64,000 bases of DNA from Rhinopomastus cyanomelas (GCA_013400115.1 VXBP01005592.1:85193-149192); one strand, 5' to 3'. Shown: positions 24,706 to 35,253, counted from the first letter of the stretch. A program made the numbers and translations. The notes: generated from the letters alone by a model not told the origin.

Positions 24706-27700
24706 CTTCAAAGACAAGAAAAAATTCAATTCAAGTTGCCTCTAAAGGCAAATAACCTTTGAGCAATGTAAGCACCCACCTGGGTGAATCAGACTGGCGA
24801 CAGCGCTGCAAGAGCAGCTTCATACATCCATCAAGCTTAAAGTATTTAGTGCTAACCACCATCACCACCTGAAAGTGCTGACGAACTGTTTGCACAGCAA
24901 AGCTAATGCTGGTTTAACCAAATCTGAAATGCAAACACCTGCTTTCACCTGGGACCCTGAGCTTTTGTACTGCTGGCAGTACCTAGCAGAACTCTGCAAA
25001 GGACTCTAAAAGTGCATTTATTTTAACAGATCATTGTCCTGCAGCGTGGAAGAAACTTTCAGCACTTCGGAATGCTGGTTAACTCAACTCTCATTTCAAT
25101 AATATCACCAAAAAGACTGGTACTTGATTGGGCTCTCTTTAAGGTGCAGCAGGAATCACAAAACTCTGAAGAGGCAGCCACTGCTCGACAGAGGTGTCAC
25201 ACACTGCTGCGCATCATTCATTTAACACAAGCAAAGCCAAACAAAAGAAATAAACACTCAGGGTTATTCTTCTGAAATCAGATCTTTTTCTTCAACTGTA
25301 TATTCAATAATTACAAATCTTCCCAACACATTTTTATTGGCATCATCTAACACAAGCTAGTACATGTAATGGACTAGAAATCAGGAAGTTGTTTCAGAGA
25401 GAAGATTTCTCCAACTGCAAAACTCAGTTCACTAACAGAGAATGTACATTACTGTGCGTGAACAGCACAGATGGCAGTGAAAATGTGTAAGATGACCACA
25501 GTATTCAAAGCAATGTTACGCTTCCGCTGAAGAAGCAGTATTATCATGGCAAGTGAAGTACAGAAAAATCCCACTCAAAATTAGCTGACAGATTCAAAAA
25601 GCAGAGTTTAACAACTGTGTTTTCTATCGATCAGTGCCACAGGCTGTTGGCTTCAAGCAACCAAATGGAAGACTTACATCGATGTATAAATTTATACACA
25701 GTTCACAAGCATCAGGTACTGAGGGGTTTAAAATACTCAAATTAGTAAAAGAAAGGTATTTTTTTACTGAGCACAGACACTGCTCACACGCAGTGCTATG
25801 TCTGAACAGACATACTATGCGTAGTGTAGCCAGCTTCATATTCACAGACACACTGACTGCAAGAATAATGCACAGAACTGTTGATCTGCAGAAATGATCA
25901 TGCTAAAAAATCAGTATGCATCACAAAATTGCATAGGAAAGCAAAGCAGCTCAGGTAAAGCAAGGTCTTACCTGCATGTGGAGCACGAAGCAGGTGGATA
26001 TTCTGTTTGACTTCTTTGATGTCTTCTGCCTTCTGCAACTCTTTGCTCTTCTTCATTCTAGTGAGTGAGAAAAAGAAATGTTACTATTTTCAAAGAGGAG
26101 ACGTTTTCATTTTAGCACATGACACATTAGCTAAAGGTATATGAACTGGAAATAATTCAAATTAGGAGGAAATACAAGTTAAAAGTATTTGAAAGCAAAT
26201 TCAAGCCCAGACTGGATATAAAAACAGAAAAAAATGCACTAAATCGACTCCCACCAGAAATTTATTGAAGCCTAACACTGTATGTTACAAAGAAGTGTCA
26301 TCGAGCGTCCAAAACCTGCATTGCATTGGACAGCCAATGAAGGGCAGAAATCTGGTGGCATACTAGAGTCTACTCAAAGTACTTCACCCCATCTCCTGAA
26401 TAACTATGTACATAAAAAGCAAATAATCATTTAAAACTTCGATCACTTCACTGAAAGGGTTGTCAGGCCTTGGAACAGGCTGTCCAGGGAAGGGAATGAG
26501 TCACCATCCCTGGACACGTTCAAAAGCCATACAGATGTGGTATTAGGGAACAGGATTTAGTGGTGGGTCTGATCATGGACTTAGTCAAGTATGGCAATGG
26601 TTGGACTTTATGATCTTAAGAGTCTATTCCAACCTAAATGATTCTGTGATCATCCTTTCTCTGAAAAGGCTCAGTCACTAAAACACATTTGCGAGAGCTC
26701 CCATAACATCAAAGCTTCTTCTCACCTGTTCATAATAAATCTGGCTTGACGTTTTTGCTTTATCTCCTCCACTCTCTTCATTGCATCAACTGAAATAGAG
26801 CAGAAGTTGTTATAGCTGTGCTCACACATCTACAATTGAAAATATATGGTATTCTGCAGAGCACCACTACCAGTATACCATGATACCTCTCTATATCAGA
26901 GGCAACTTTGACACTATATAGAGGAAGGTACTGCCACTTAAAGAGCAGGGCATGGGAACATTCCATGTATCAAAGGTGACAACCCATACTTTAAAACTTA
27001 CTTATGCTTCCATTATTTTCTACCATCACTACAAAGGACTTAACTCCAGTTGAAATCAGATGCAAGTTACCACCTTCTCCTTTATGGCATTCATTCACAA
27101 TGTGAGTAACTCGTTCATTTTATAAAACTGTCACACAAAGAATCAGACGGAAAAGACAGGGGTGACAGGTGTAAGTTACTCCTGGGGAGATTCCCATTGG
27201 AGTGCTGAAGAACATTCTTCACCATTAGAACAATTAGACATTGGAATCATCTCCCAAGGGAAGGGGTCAATTGCCCTACATTGGACAGTTTCAAGACCCA
27301 GCATGACAGGCTGATGGGACATGTCGTGTAAACAGTATTTTTAGATTGAAAGGTTAGACTAGACGACCCCTGAGGTCCCTTCCAACCTGGTATCTATGAA
27401 TCTACAAACAAACTGATTTATAAAATAAACTGAAGTGGAATAAGCAGGAACAAAGAGACAACTCCATCGGCGTAAAAGGTTTTCACTGGAAGCCCCTTAA
27501 AAATCTGGGAAACCATTAAGGTTTGTTGAAGATAATCAGGCAAAGCAGAGTAAGCCTGCCCCTCCCATTCTAACCAGGTTTTGGGAAAAAAAAATAATCA
27601 GGTGAAACTCCACACCTGCTGACAACTCAGACCTCTTCCACATGTAAAGATCTGGTTATGATTCCAGTAATTTCAAACACAAAGCCTTCTGAGAGCCTAT

Positions 27701-30419
27701 AAAAGTTCACAGTCAATCTTTTGGGTTTTGATTTTTTAAAAGACTCACCTGTCTTGTTCCACAACTCTCTCTGGTATTTCACCGGTTCATTCCTGCGTTT
27801 TTCAAACTCAAATGAATTATCCTGTATGAAGAAAAAGCAAATACAGATTATAAACAGAATCTCATTTAGATCAACACATTCTTACTACAGCAGTCACTAA
27901 TTTTCCTTAGTACTTTTCACCATTTTTGCTTCCCTTTCGGAATCTCACTTCCTACACTTATAACAACCCTTAAGAGATTACTCACCTGTAAGCAAATACA
28001 GCAGAGCGTCTGACCTGGAAGTGTCACAAACCAAAGTGATTTGTCTGAACAGCATTACTTAGCAAAAAGCTTCCTCAGCTATTGTCATTTCAGCAAAACA
28101 AAAGCAACAAACAACAGAGAGTAGGAAATGCAGAGTAGACCAGGTAGGTGAAAGGAAAAACTGAGAACATGTAGAGTGAAAAGCATTTAATGCAGGTCAA
28201 GTGTGTTCTACTCAACAGACTGTAATTTTGATCAGCTTCAAAAAACAAACCAAACCCCCTACACTGTTTCACTTTAAGACTATTCAAACAATATGAATAT
28301 AATTTGAAACCGTTAGTTGTTTCAGCTGACGACAAAGTGGTGCTTAAAGTGGATAGGTTTTTTTCCTTCTGTTGGTTTTATTTTCCCCCCAAGAGTTTAA
28401 AATGGAATAACAGTTTAATACTGTGTTACTGACACAGACCCTGACACGCTGTCTGAAATGGGAAGTTCCAAGTTAGAGCCAAGCTAAATGAAAAACTAAC
28501 TTCCAAAAAAACTCTCAGAGCCTCTTCCACAATCCTTCTTTTCTTCACTTACTGGTCACCAAATGAATGATAATGCATTAAGGTAGCTAAACTGTCCTGT
28601 CTACATGTGGAAGAGGCTACACACCTGCCACATTAGTGAGATAATGTGAAGGATCACCAGCTCAGCTTCTTACCACTGTCAATTCTTTGCCAGCTGCTTT
28701 GCGGAACGCTTTGGTCCATCTCATCTTTCTGGGATTTCGCTTCTTTTTGAAGTTTCTGTGGCACTTTGATTTGCAGAATCGAAATATCTTAAAGAAGGAG
28801 AATAAAAAAGCTTACAGTCAAATTCTGTTCTTCCTGCCCCATTGCAAGCATGACATCAAATACTGAAGTTTGTTTAGTAACACGGCTCACTAAAAATGCC
28901 ATTCACCTTCCAATGTCAACACTTTTAGGTCAAATACAGATTGTAACAAGTATTTCAGGCATTATTCTTTTTTCCTTGTAAAGTAATTTTCACAGCTGCC
29001 AGGCACAAATACTTACAATTAAGGTGATTACACATAAAATTTGCCAGAGCTGTATTATCTTCTGCACAAGTAACTATAAAACCAAACCTCTGCTATAAGC
29101 AAACACTTTTCTATGCCCATCAGCACTTTTTCAATGCAGTGCCATCCCAACACTTCTCATATAACATTTTTCACTGCAATACACACACAGGCAACAGTCT
29201 TGTCTTCTGTAACACAGCTTTTAAACCTTAAAGATTACCCTGCAGCAGGAGTCCTAAACACATTAGTTAAGTCTTGGATTGGATTTACTGAAAGTTGTTA
29301 AAGCAAATGTCAAAATATCCTAAATGACCTTCCCGCCCTCCATCCACTTTTCCATGTACTTTATAGAATGTGAAACTCTTTACAATCACTCAGGTGGTGT
29401 TTTAGGCCTATTAAGATGCATTAAACTACCTACACTAATTTTTCCTTTCATCAGTAGTGAAATTACATAATAGCAGCCAAGCTGAAGAACAGACCTCTAT
29501 CTCAAACCTAACAGACATTTTCCAGCCAAAGAGTATGTAGCAAGATGGCAGTCAAGGCTGGGGAATAGTATCACATTCATTTCTACAGCTCTTAATCTTC
29601 CCTAAAACGATGCATCACTTTGGAACACCCTGGGCTGTCTAGTATCAGCTGAGCTCAAAGTTTAAAGACTACTCAAAATGATGGCTGTTATTCATGAGCT
29701 TTCAAAAACCCTACTTTTCATCAACTATATTCTCCTTCTCATCTAACAGTTACTTCTAAGAAACGAGTACAGGCACTAATCTCCAAATAATCTTTTTCGC
29801 AGGCTGTATGTCCACAGCTAACCTGCAACATGCGCCCTGTGGCCGTTTTCTAATACACAGAACTATGTACCAAAAACCTATACCTAGATTTCTATATATC
29901 CACAAACAGCTCTATGGATTTCTACGCATCTAGATCTCTAGCCTATCTAAAAATCAATCTCCATTTCACTCCAAACTCCCCGAGGCTGTGACTCAGCTGA
30001 GACATTATACTTCCTGAGGGGTGACAGTGCCTCTCCCCTCAAAACCCCAAGTCCTCAGCGAGAGCTGGGGACACGCGATTCAACCCCGCTCCCCTCAAGA
30101 GCCCCCGCAGGAGCCCCGTACGGCCTGGCCCCACAAAACTGTTCCCGTACCGCACAAGGCCCCGAGTTACGGAGGCACCACACGGAGAACCGCCCCAAGC
30201 TGCAGGAAACTGTCCCCGGCAACGGCCCTCGGCACACGGGGCCGGGCAGGCCTGGGAGCGGCCGGGAACAGACACGCGTGAGCGGCGTCTGCCGCGTGAG
30301 TGAGGGGCTGCGGTTGCGGCTGCCCCGGCAGGTGGTACCTTGCAGTCGTTGCGCACGAACATGACGCCATGCCCCGGGTAGATGGGCCCCGAGCAGAAGT
30401 AGCACTTCTCGATCCGCAT
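24632..30419 (-). CDS. RSL24D1: RSL24D1, ribosome biogenesis protein (Rlp24 type)
   Basis: Nuclear 60S assembly factor of the eL24 family. By homology with yeast Rlp24 it occupies the eL24 site on pre-60S particles and is exchanged for eL24 in the cytoplasm after the AAA-ATPase Drg1 acts. Six coding exons on the complement join exactly: 24632..24705, 25972..26057, 26726..26789, 27749..27821, 28674..28787, 30339..30419. They total 492 nt, or 163 aa, the same length as the human protein. Residues 1-60 form the L24e domain; the zinc ligands are all present (C6-x2-C9 and C32-x3-C36). The rest is a basic, charged helical region ending in an acidic tail (ME-E-D-S). All introns are GT-AG. I chose the start at 30,417-30,419 because MRIEKCYFC is the family N-terminus, although the frame stays open upstream. 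Several residues differ from the human protein as I remember it (28I, 38R, 49M), none of them a zinc ligand. Introns 3 and 4 carry CR1 copies. Confidence 0.97.
24706..25971 (-). other. RSL24D1: RSL24D1 intron 5
   Basis: 1,266 bp. No repeat recognised and no obvious C/D or H/ACA snoRNA by eye. Confidence 0.6.
25972..26057 (-). CDS. RSL24D1: RSL24D1 coding exon 5
   Basis: 86 nt encoding the segment MKKSKELQKAEDIKEVKQ to RAPHA. Acceptor CTCACTAG (short pyrimidine run), donor GTAAGA. Confidence 0.96.
26446..26651 (+). mobile_element. CR1 in RSL24D1 intron 4
   Basis: Sense CR1 3' end, antisense to the host gene. It encodes a remnant of the ORF2 C-terminus ('WNRLSREGNESPSLDTF'-like) and ends TCCAACCTAAATGATTCTG. 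It occupies about a third of the 668-bp intron. Confidence 0.85.
26726..26789 (-). CDS. RSL24D1: RSL24D1 coding exon 4
   Basis: 64 nt encoding VDAMKRVEEIKQKRQARFIMN and two bases of an Arg codon. Acceptor CTATTTCAG, donor GTGAGA. A CR1 lies about 75 bp beyond the donor. Confidence 0.96.
27139..27403 (+). mobile_element. CR1-like LINE in RSL24D1 intron 3
   Basis: 5'-truncated copy of an older CR1 subfamily, ending TCCAACCTGGTATCTATGAA in place of the usual AATGATTCTATG. It is clearly related to the copy at 32,335-32,650: both share AGTTTAAGAC-like and GGTCAATTGCCCTACA segments. Confidence 0.8.
27749..27821 (-). CDS. RSL24D1: RSL24D1 coding exon 3
   Basis: 73 nt encoding residues 66-89 (DNSFEFEKRRNEP to WNKT) plus one base of the next codon. 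Acceptor TTCATACAG, donor GTGAGT. Confidence 0.96.
27822..28673 (-). other. RSL24D1: RSL24D1 intron 2
   Basis: 852 bp with no repeat recognised. It contains short T and A runs only. Confidence 0.55.
28674..28787 (-). CDS. RSL24D1: RSL24D1 coding exon 2
   Basis: 38 codons (residues 28-65), phase 0 at both ends. It carries the second zinc knuckle CKSKC and the basic KKKRNPRK stretch. Acceptor CTTTAAG, donor GTAAGA. Confidence 0.96.
28788..30338 (-). other. RSL24D1: RSL24D1 intron 1
   Basis: 1,551 bp. The first ~300 bp (30,040-30,338) is CpG-rich and belongs to the promoter island; the rest is AT-rich and repeat-free. The coding frame stays open for about 100 codons into the intron, but this is a composition effect and not a conserved extension. 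Confidence 0.55.
30339..30419 (-). CDS. RSL24D1: RSL24D1 coding exon 1
   Basis: Codons 1-27, phase 0. It encodes the first zinc knuckle (CYFC) and ends AAG before the donor GTACCACC. The +5 position is not G, so this is the weakest donor of the gene. Confidence 0.96.
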
Positions 30420-30440
30420 CGCAGCGCCCTGCAGGCCCCG

Positions 30441-30470
30441 CCGGAAGCGCCCGCTCAGCTGACCGGAAGC
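30441..30470 (+). promoter_or_regulatory. Paired ETS-type sites CCGGAAGC
   Basis: Two identical CCGGAAGC motifs at 30,441-30,448 and 30,463-30,470, 22 bp apart (two helical turns) and 21-51 bp upstream of the RSL24D1 ATG. CCGGAAG is the consensus core for ETS factors such as GABPA, which bind promoters of ribosome biogenesis genes. Confidence 0.55.
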
Positions 30471-30751
30471 GGCGGCGGGGCCGCCCGGCAGAACAGGAAA
30501 GGGTAGGGCGACACCTGCCGGCCGCGGGGCGCCAGCGCCGTCACAGCGGGAGTGGGCGCAGGGACACGGGCGAGGCGGGTGCAGCAGGTCCCCGCCGCAG
30601 CGGCGCGTGCGTTGTGGGGAGTCACTGGTCGTTGGTAGGATCCCATTAATGGGGAGCAGCACACACTGCTATGGAGGCTGACGCGCCAGCAAGCGGGTAA
30701 AAAGTACTTGATGAAGTGAGACCCCAAGAGCACTATAGACATCCAGTCACG

Positions 30752-30895
30752 GTGACTTCCAGTCAGGGGCTGGAAGGGACCTCTAGAGGTCACCCAGTCC
30801 AATCCCAGTTCCAAGGCAGGATCACATAGGTCAGGTCACACAGCAACGCATCCAGGCAGGTTTTGAACGTCTCCAGAGAAGAAGCAGTGTCTGCA
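30752..30895 (-). mobile_element. CR1 3' end fragment
   Basis: Reverse-complement CR1 terminus (GGGGCTGGAAGGGACCTCT and following), about 140 bp long. It joins head to head with a sense fragment. Confidence 0.78.
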
Positions 30896-30896
30896 A

Positions 30897-31070
30897 AAGT
30901 ATTGACTCCTCCTGCCAAGGAGGGAGTGGAGTTGCTGTCCCTACAGGGGTTCAAAAAACTAGTAGATACGGCCTTGGCGAACACGGTTTAGTGGGCAGGG
31001 TGGGGTTGAGTTGACGGTTAGACTGGATGAGCTTGTACATCTCTACCAACCTTAATGATTCCATGATTCA
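30897..31070 (+). mobile_element. CR1 3' end fragment
   Basis: Sense fragment with the 'GGAGTGGAGTTGCTGTCCCT' region, then CCAACCTTAATGATTCCATG and a short tail. It comes from a different subfamily than the preceding antisense piece. Confidence 0.78.
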
Positions 31071-32334
31071 GAAGGAGCAGACTGAGCTGAAAAGTAAAAC
31101 CAGTGACTGGAGGTTTGGATCTGTTCTCAAAACCAGGACAACCCTCCTGAGTCCCATTAATCAGATTGCATGGAGCCTACCTGAAAAGAGACCCAATACA
31201 GCTGCGTTTTCTGATGCAGCTCTGCCCGAACGGGAATGGAGGCAGACATTAAATCCCATTACAGCACAATATGGGAATGTCAGACCCTGATCAACAACAG
31301 GTGAAGTGGCTCAAACATGAGCAGGGAGAGAAGAGTGGCAGTGGCAGCAATCTGCACCTGGCAAAGATATAGATGTACTGTGGTGGGGATGTGATGGGCT
31401 GTAGTATCCTAGATGCACATCTAAGAAGGGATTGCATTGCCTTGCCATGGTGTTGTCAAAGTCCCCAAAAACATTAGGGTCACGTCATGGAGGTGAATAA
31501 AACACCCTTCACATTAAGGGATAAAAAGGGACTCATAGACAAGCATGACTGATCACTGCTGGCACTGTCTCCCCAACCCGTGCTGTGACACAGACTTAGC
31601 TAGATGGCCAGAGGCACCAGGAATCTGCAGAGCAAGGGGGAAACAGACCCTGCTATGCACTGATGCATTCCAGGGGTGAGGTAAAACTCGCCTGTTTTCT
31701 CTGTTCACCTTTTCTGTACTCTTTGAGCACAGCATCTATTAACTGCAGCAAACACAACTCTTATCTGGAGCTATGGTGTGAGTCTCCTTAATCTGAGGCA
31801 AGCAAACCCACAAACCTGAGCCTTTCCCTTTCTCTGACTGATTGGGATTGTGACATCTAAATTGGTGTCACAGCCAGGATTCCCTTGTGGCTAAAGGGTC
31901 TGCAAAGGGAGATCTCCTCTTCATCTCCTGAGCATGGGGAGTGCTGAGGGGGGAGGCTAAGGTAGTGGCAATCTCCACCTATTGAACGTAGAGGGAAATA
32001 TATTGCCTTCTGAACCCCTCCAGGGCAGAGATTGGGTTAGTGCCCTGAGAGATGTTGTCAGGGATACCGATTCGCTACCCAGTGAGTATGGATGGGGACA
32101 AGAGGGAAGTGGCCCCTTAGTTCTATGCCAGGAGGGACCCAGGCAGTAGGATAAAGACAGTAATCTGAGGAAAGGGAAACAGATACGTATTTCTAAACCT
32201 ACAACTGAATTACTCTAGAATTCATGCAAATCACCTTCTGCTCCATTTCCATGTTTGTAACATCCATGTCTGCTACAGGGGAATGAATTTTTAAAGCAAA
32301 ATTCACCATGTACTCTGTACCAGTACATTTCACT
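31071..32334 (+). other. Possible endogenous retrovirus remnant
   Basis: A TGGTGTCA at 31,863-31,870 continues CAGCCAGGAT. This resembles the start of a primer-binding site for tRNA-Leu, as used by ERVL-type elements. Seven bases before it a GTGACA could be the end of a 5' LTR, and a TGTGGTGGGG at about 31,380 could be its start (about 475 bp). There is no gag or pol frame after it and no matching second LTR. The rest is unrecognised. This is a weak candidate only. Confidence 0.28.
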
Positions 32335-32650
32335 ATCACCAATGTCTCAGTACCTAAAGGGTGGGTACCAAGAAGATGGTGACTGCCTTTTCACAAGGAG
32401 TCGGGTGGAAAAGACAGAGGGTAATGTGTGTAAATTACTCCTGGTGAGATTCTCATTGGAGTCCAGAAGAAAATTCTTCCCTATTAGAACAATAAACAGT
32501 GGAATCATCTCCCAAGAGAAAGGGTCAATTGCCCTACACTGGACAGTTTGAAGACTTGATAGGCTGCTGGGACATCTCATTTAAACTATTTTTAGCTTGA
32601 TACATTGGACTGGATGATCATTGAGGCCCCTTCCCACCTGGTATCTATGA
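32335..32650 (+). mobile_element. CR1-like LINE, TATCTATGAAT tail subfamily
   Basis: Sense 5'-truncated copy closely related to 27,139-27,403 and longer at its 5' side. Its broken frame shows a short ORF2 C-terminal remnant ('YLKGGYQEDGD'). It ends CACCTGGTATCTATGAATT. Confidence 0.8.
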
Positions 32651-33429
32651 ATTTGAAGTATTAAAATCAGTGGCTCTGCATGCATTACTCTGAGGAACCT
32701 ATTGCTCCTTCCATTCCCCTTTCTACAGTTACCAGCTCATTGTGAAAGGACTTCAAAGCCAGGCCATGTAGCTTCTTAAATAGTTTGGAACTCGAGAGAG
32801 TCCTCTCTGTGTTCTCCAATCTCAGAATGCTATGCTATCCCATCTCAGAGTCTGAAATATTCCTCTCGTGTAAGACTTTACCACCATAATTCCTGCATCT
32901 CCATTTAAAAGAAATTAAGTATTTGGTGGGAAACCCCCCCTGTTGAATCGCATGTGCCCTTATGCCAGTGTTTGCTTTCTGGTTTCTAGAACAAGAGCAG
33001 ACAGTCAGCTTGGGGCAATATTAAGATGGAAAAAATTCAATTGCTTTAGCACAGTAGAGTCACTAACCTTATCAGCACAGAACGTGTGTCCCATCTTTTT
33101 GAAAACCAGACCTCAGCCACATCCTGTTGCAGAACAAGCCAGAGCATATGACTGGTGACCAGTAATTCACCCCCCAGCTCTAGGGAACATCAGCTCAGCC
33201 CTGGCTTAGAGACAGAGAGCAAGATGAGACTGAACAGGGCATTAGTTAGTCTCAGGCTACATGCTGAAGGGAAGAGTCTGTGGCTGTGACAGAAGATGGC
33301 CATCCAGCTGATGAGAGGAAACAGCAACGACACATACACAGAGCAACATTATGAGGGAAGCTATGAACACACCACATCTACCACTACAAGAAAACCCAAG
33401 AGTAAACAAGATTGCTTAGGTCGGGGGCT
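32651..33429. other. Intergenic, no gene seen
   Basis: Unrecognised sequence with a C run at about 32,934-32,940. It could include the 5' part of the LTR-like element that ends at 33,808, but I find no clear boundary. Confidence 0.4.
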
Positions 33430-33808
33430 GCTGTCCTTTGGCATATGTGACTGTTAATTCTTCTTTTCCAGTTTGATTACCTTGAGTTTCCTGCCCATGT
33501 GACTTCCCTTGAGGGCTGAATTTATTTCACTGAAGGCAGCTTTTTTTCTGGGAGACAGATGAAAGTGTATCCATGAGAATAAGGAGTCAGAGAGACTCGG
33601 GAGTCAGAAGAGAGTAAACAACCGACCGTGCTGGGAGAAACTTGGTAAGAGATGAGCAAGGGGCGTATGAAGCTGAAATGCCAGTGGCCATTTGTTTATA
33701 TATGTGCTGTACCAATAAAGCAAGGACACCTGCGTGCGTAATAAAGTATCGTCTCTGACTGCCTGCACATTGGTCTTGACTCTGTGTTGCACGTCCACCC
33801 ACCACAAC
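33430..33808 (+). mobile_element. LTR-like 3' portion (avian ERV)
   Basis: Two AATAAA signals (about 33,714 and 33,740) are followed by ~65 bp of U5-like sequence ending CACCCACCACA, directly against a truncated CR1. The CCCACCACA end matches the end of the LTR at 63,529, which I read on the other strand. The 5' boundary is unknown. The block appears to have replaced the 3' end of the neighbouring CR1. Confidence 0.42.
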
Positions 33809-33815
33809 ACTCTTG

Positions 33816-35253
33816 TATTGAGGTGCCCAAAACTGGACACAATACTCAAGATGTGGCCTCACCAGTGCTGAGTACAGGGGGACGATAACCTCCCTACTCC
33901 TGCTGGCCACATTATTTCTAATACAAGCCAGGATGCCATTAGCCTTCTTGGCCACCTGGGCACACTGCTGGCTTATATTCATCTTCCTGTTAGTTAGAAC
34001 CCTCAGGTCCCTCTCTGCCAGATGGCTCTCCAGCCACAGCTCCCCAAGCCTGTAGCACTTGGCCATATTGAAGCTCATCCTGTGAACATTGGCCCATTGC
34101 TCTGATCTCTCCAAGTCTCTCTGAAAAGCCTCCCTACCATCTTGCAGATGAACACTCCCACCTAACTTGGTGTCATCTGCAGGCTTACTAACGATGCACT
34201 CTGTGTCCTTATCGAGATCATCAATGAAGATGTTAAACAGAGATGGTCCAAACACCGAGCCCTGAGACACACCACTTGTGACAGGCTGCCAGCTGGATTT
34301 AACTCCATTAACCACCACTTTTTGGGCCCATCTGTTCAACCAGTGGTTTTTTTATCCAGCAGATTGTGTGCTCGTCCAAGAGCCAGTTTATCAAGGAGAA
34401 TTCTATGGAGAAGTGTCAAAGGCTTTTCAAACGTCCAGGTAAACAATATGCACAGCCTTTCCCTCGTCCAATAGTCAGGTCATCCTGTCACAGAAGGAGA
34501 TCAGGTTCATCAGGCAGGGCCTGCTTTTAATAAATCCATGTTGACTGGGCCTGATACCCTGGTTGTCCTGTATGTGAGGTGTGATGACACTTGAGATGAT
34601 GTGTTCCATGATCTTCCCTGGTACTGAGGTCAGACTGATAGGTCTGTAGTTTCCTGGCTCCTCCTTTCTGCCCTTCTTGTAGATGGGTGTTACATTTGGG
34701 ACCTTCCAGTCCATTGGGACCACTCCAGCTGGCCAGAATTTTGAGTAAATAATGGAAAGTGGCTTGGCAAGCATTCTTGCCAATTCTTTCAGCACCCTTG
34801 GGTGCAACCCTTCCAGCCCCATAGACTTATGTCTAAGTGGTATAGCAGGTCGCTGACCACTTCCTTTCCAATTGTGGTGGCCTCATTCCACTTCCCCTCT
34901 CTGTCTCCCAGCTCAGGAGGCCTTTTGTCCAGGGAACATCTAGTTCTACTGCTAAAGACTGAGGCAAAGTAGGCATTGAGCACCTCAGTCTTTTCCACAT
35001 CATCTCTTACTGGGTTTCCATCTGACTCCAAAATAGGACGGAGATTTTCCCTGGTCCTCTTTTTGTTATTAATGTGTTTATAGAAACTTTTAAAATTATC
35101 CTTAACAGCTGTAGCTAAGTTGAGCTCTAGCTGTTCTTTGTCCCTCCTGATTTTCTTTCTGTAGAGTTTGACTACATCCTTAAAGTCTTCATGAGAGGCC
35201 TGCCCCCTCTTCCAGAGGTCATAGACTCTTTTTTGTTCTTGAGGTGCAGCCAA
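33816..35253 (-). pseudogene. CR1 reverse transcriptase region (broken)
   Basis: Read from right to left. The connector has a 'KRVYDLWKRGQAS' segment near 35,230-35,190, then 'NKKRTRENLRPI' and 'TEVLNAYFASVF'. The RT fingers have 'GLEGLHPRVLKELA', 'WKVPNVTPIYKKG' and 'NYRPISLTSVPGKIMEHI' (34,822 to about 34,590). The palm has 'SGVSQGSVFGPSLFNIFIDD' near 34,280-34,220. The catalytic block reads KPADDTKLGG where CR1 normally has KFADDTKLGG: both aspartates remain, but the preceding aromatic is a proline. The thumb side includes 'NISQQCAQVAKKANGIL'. At least two frame changes separate these blocks. Confidence 0.85.

Larger units (their letters stand above)
30040..30620. promoter_or_regulatory. 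RSL24D1: CpG island promoter of RSL24D1
   Basis: A sharp rise in G+C and CpG around coding exon 1, in otherwise AT-rich sequence. It is the only such island in the window. No TATA box is visible at a useful distance upstream of the ATG, as expected for a housekeeping promoter. The other side (30,620 onward) holds only repeats, so there is no sign of a divergent partner gene. Confidence 0.75.

Noticed and set aside
30039..30662. 207-codon minus-strand frame spanning RSL24D1 exon 1
   Set aside because: It runs from upstream of the ATG through exon 1 into intron 1 only because the CpG island is stop-poor. Exon 1 ends at a donor, and the other exons give the exact family length from the internal ATG.
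31380..33808. A complete 2.4-kb ERV bounded by TGTGGTGGG and CCCACCACA
   Set aside because: The borders look paired, but the sequence inside each end is not similar as two LTRs should be, and an unrelated CR1 sits between them. I keep only the LTR-like 3' portion and a weak PBS candidate.
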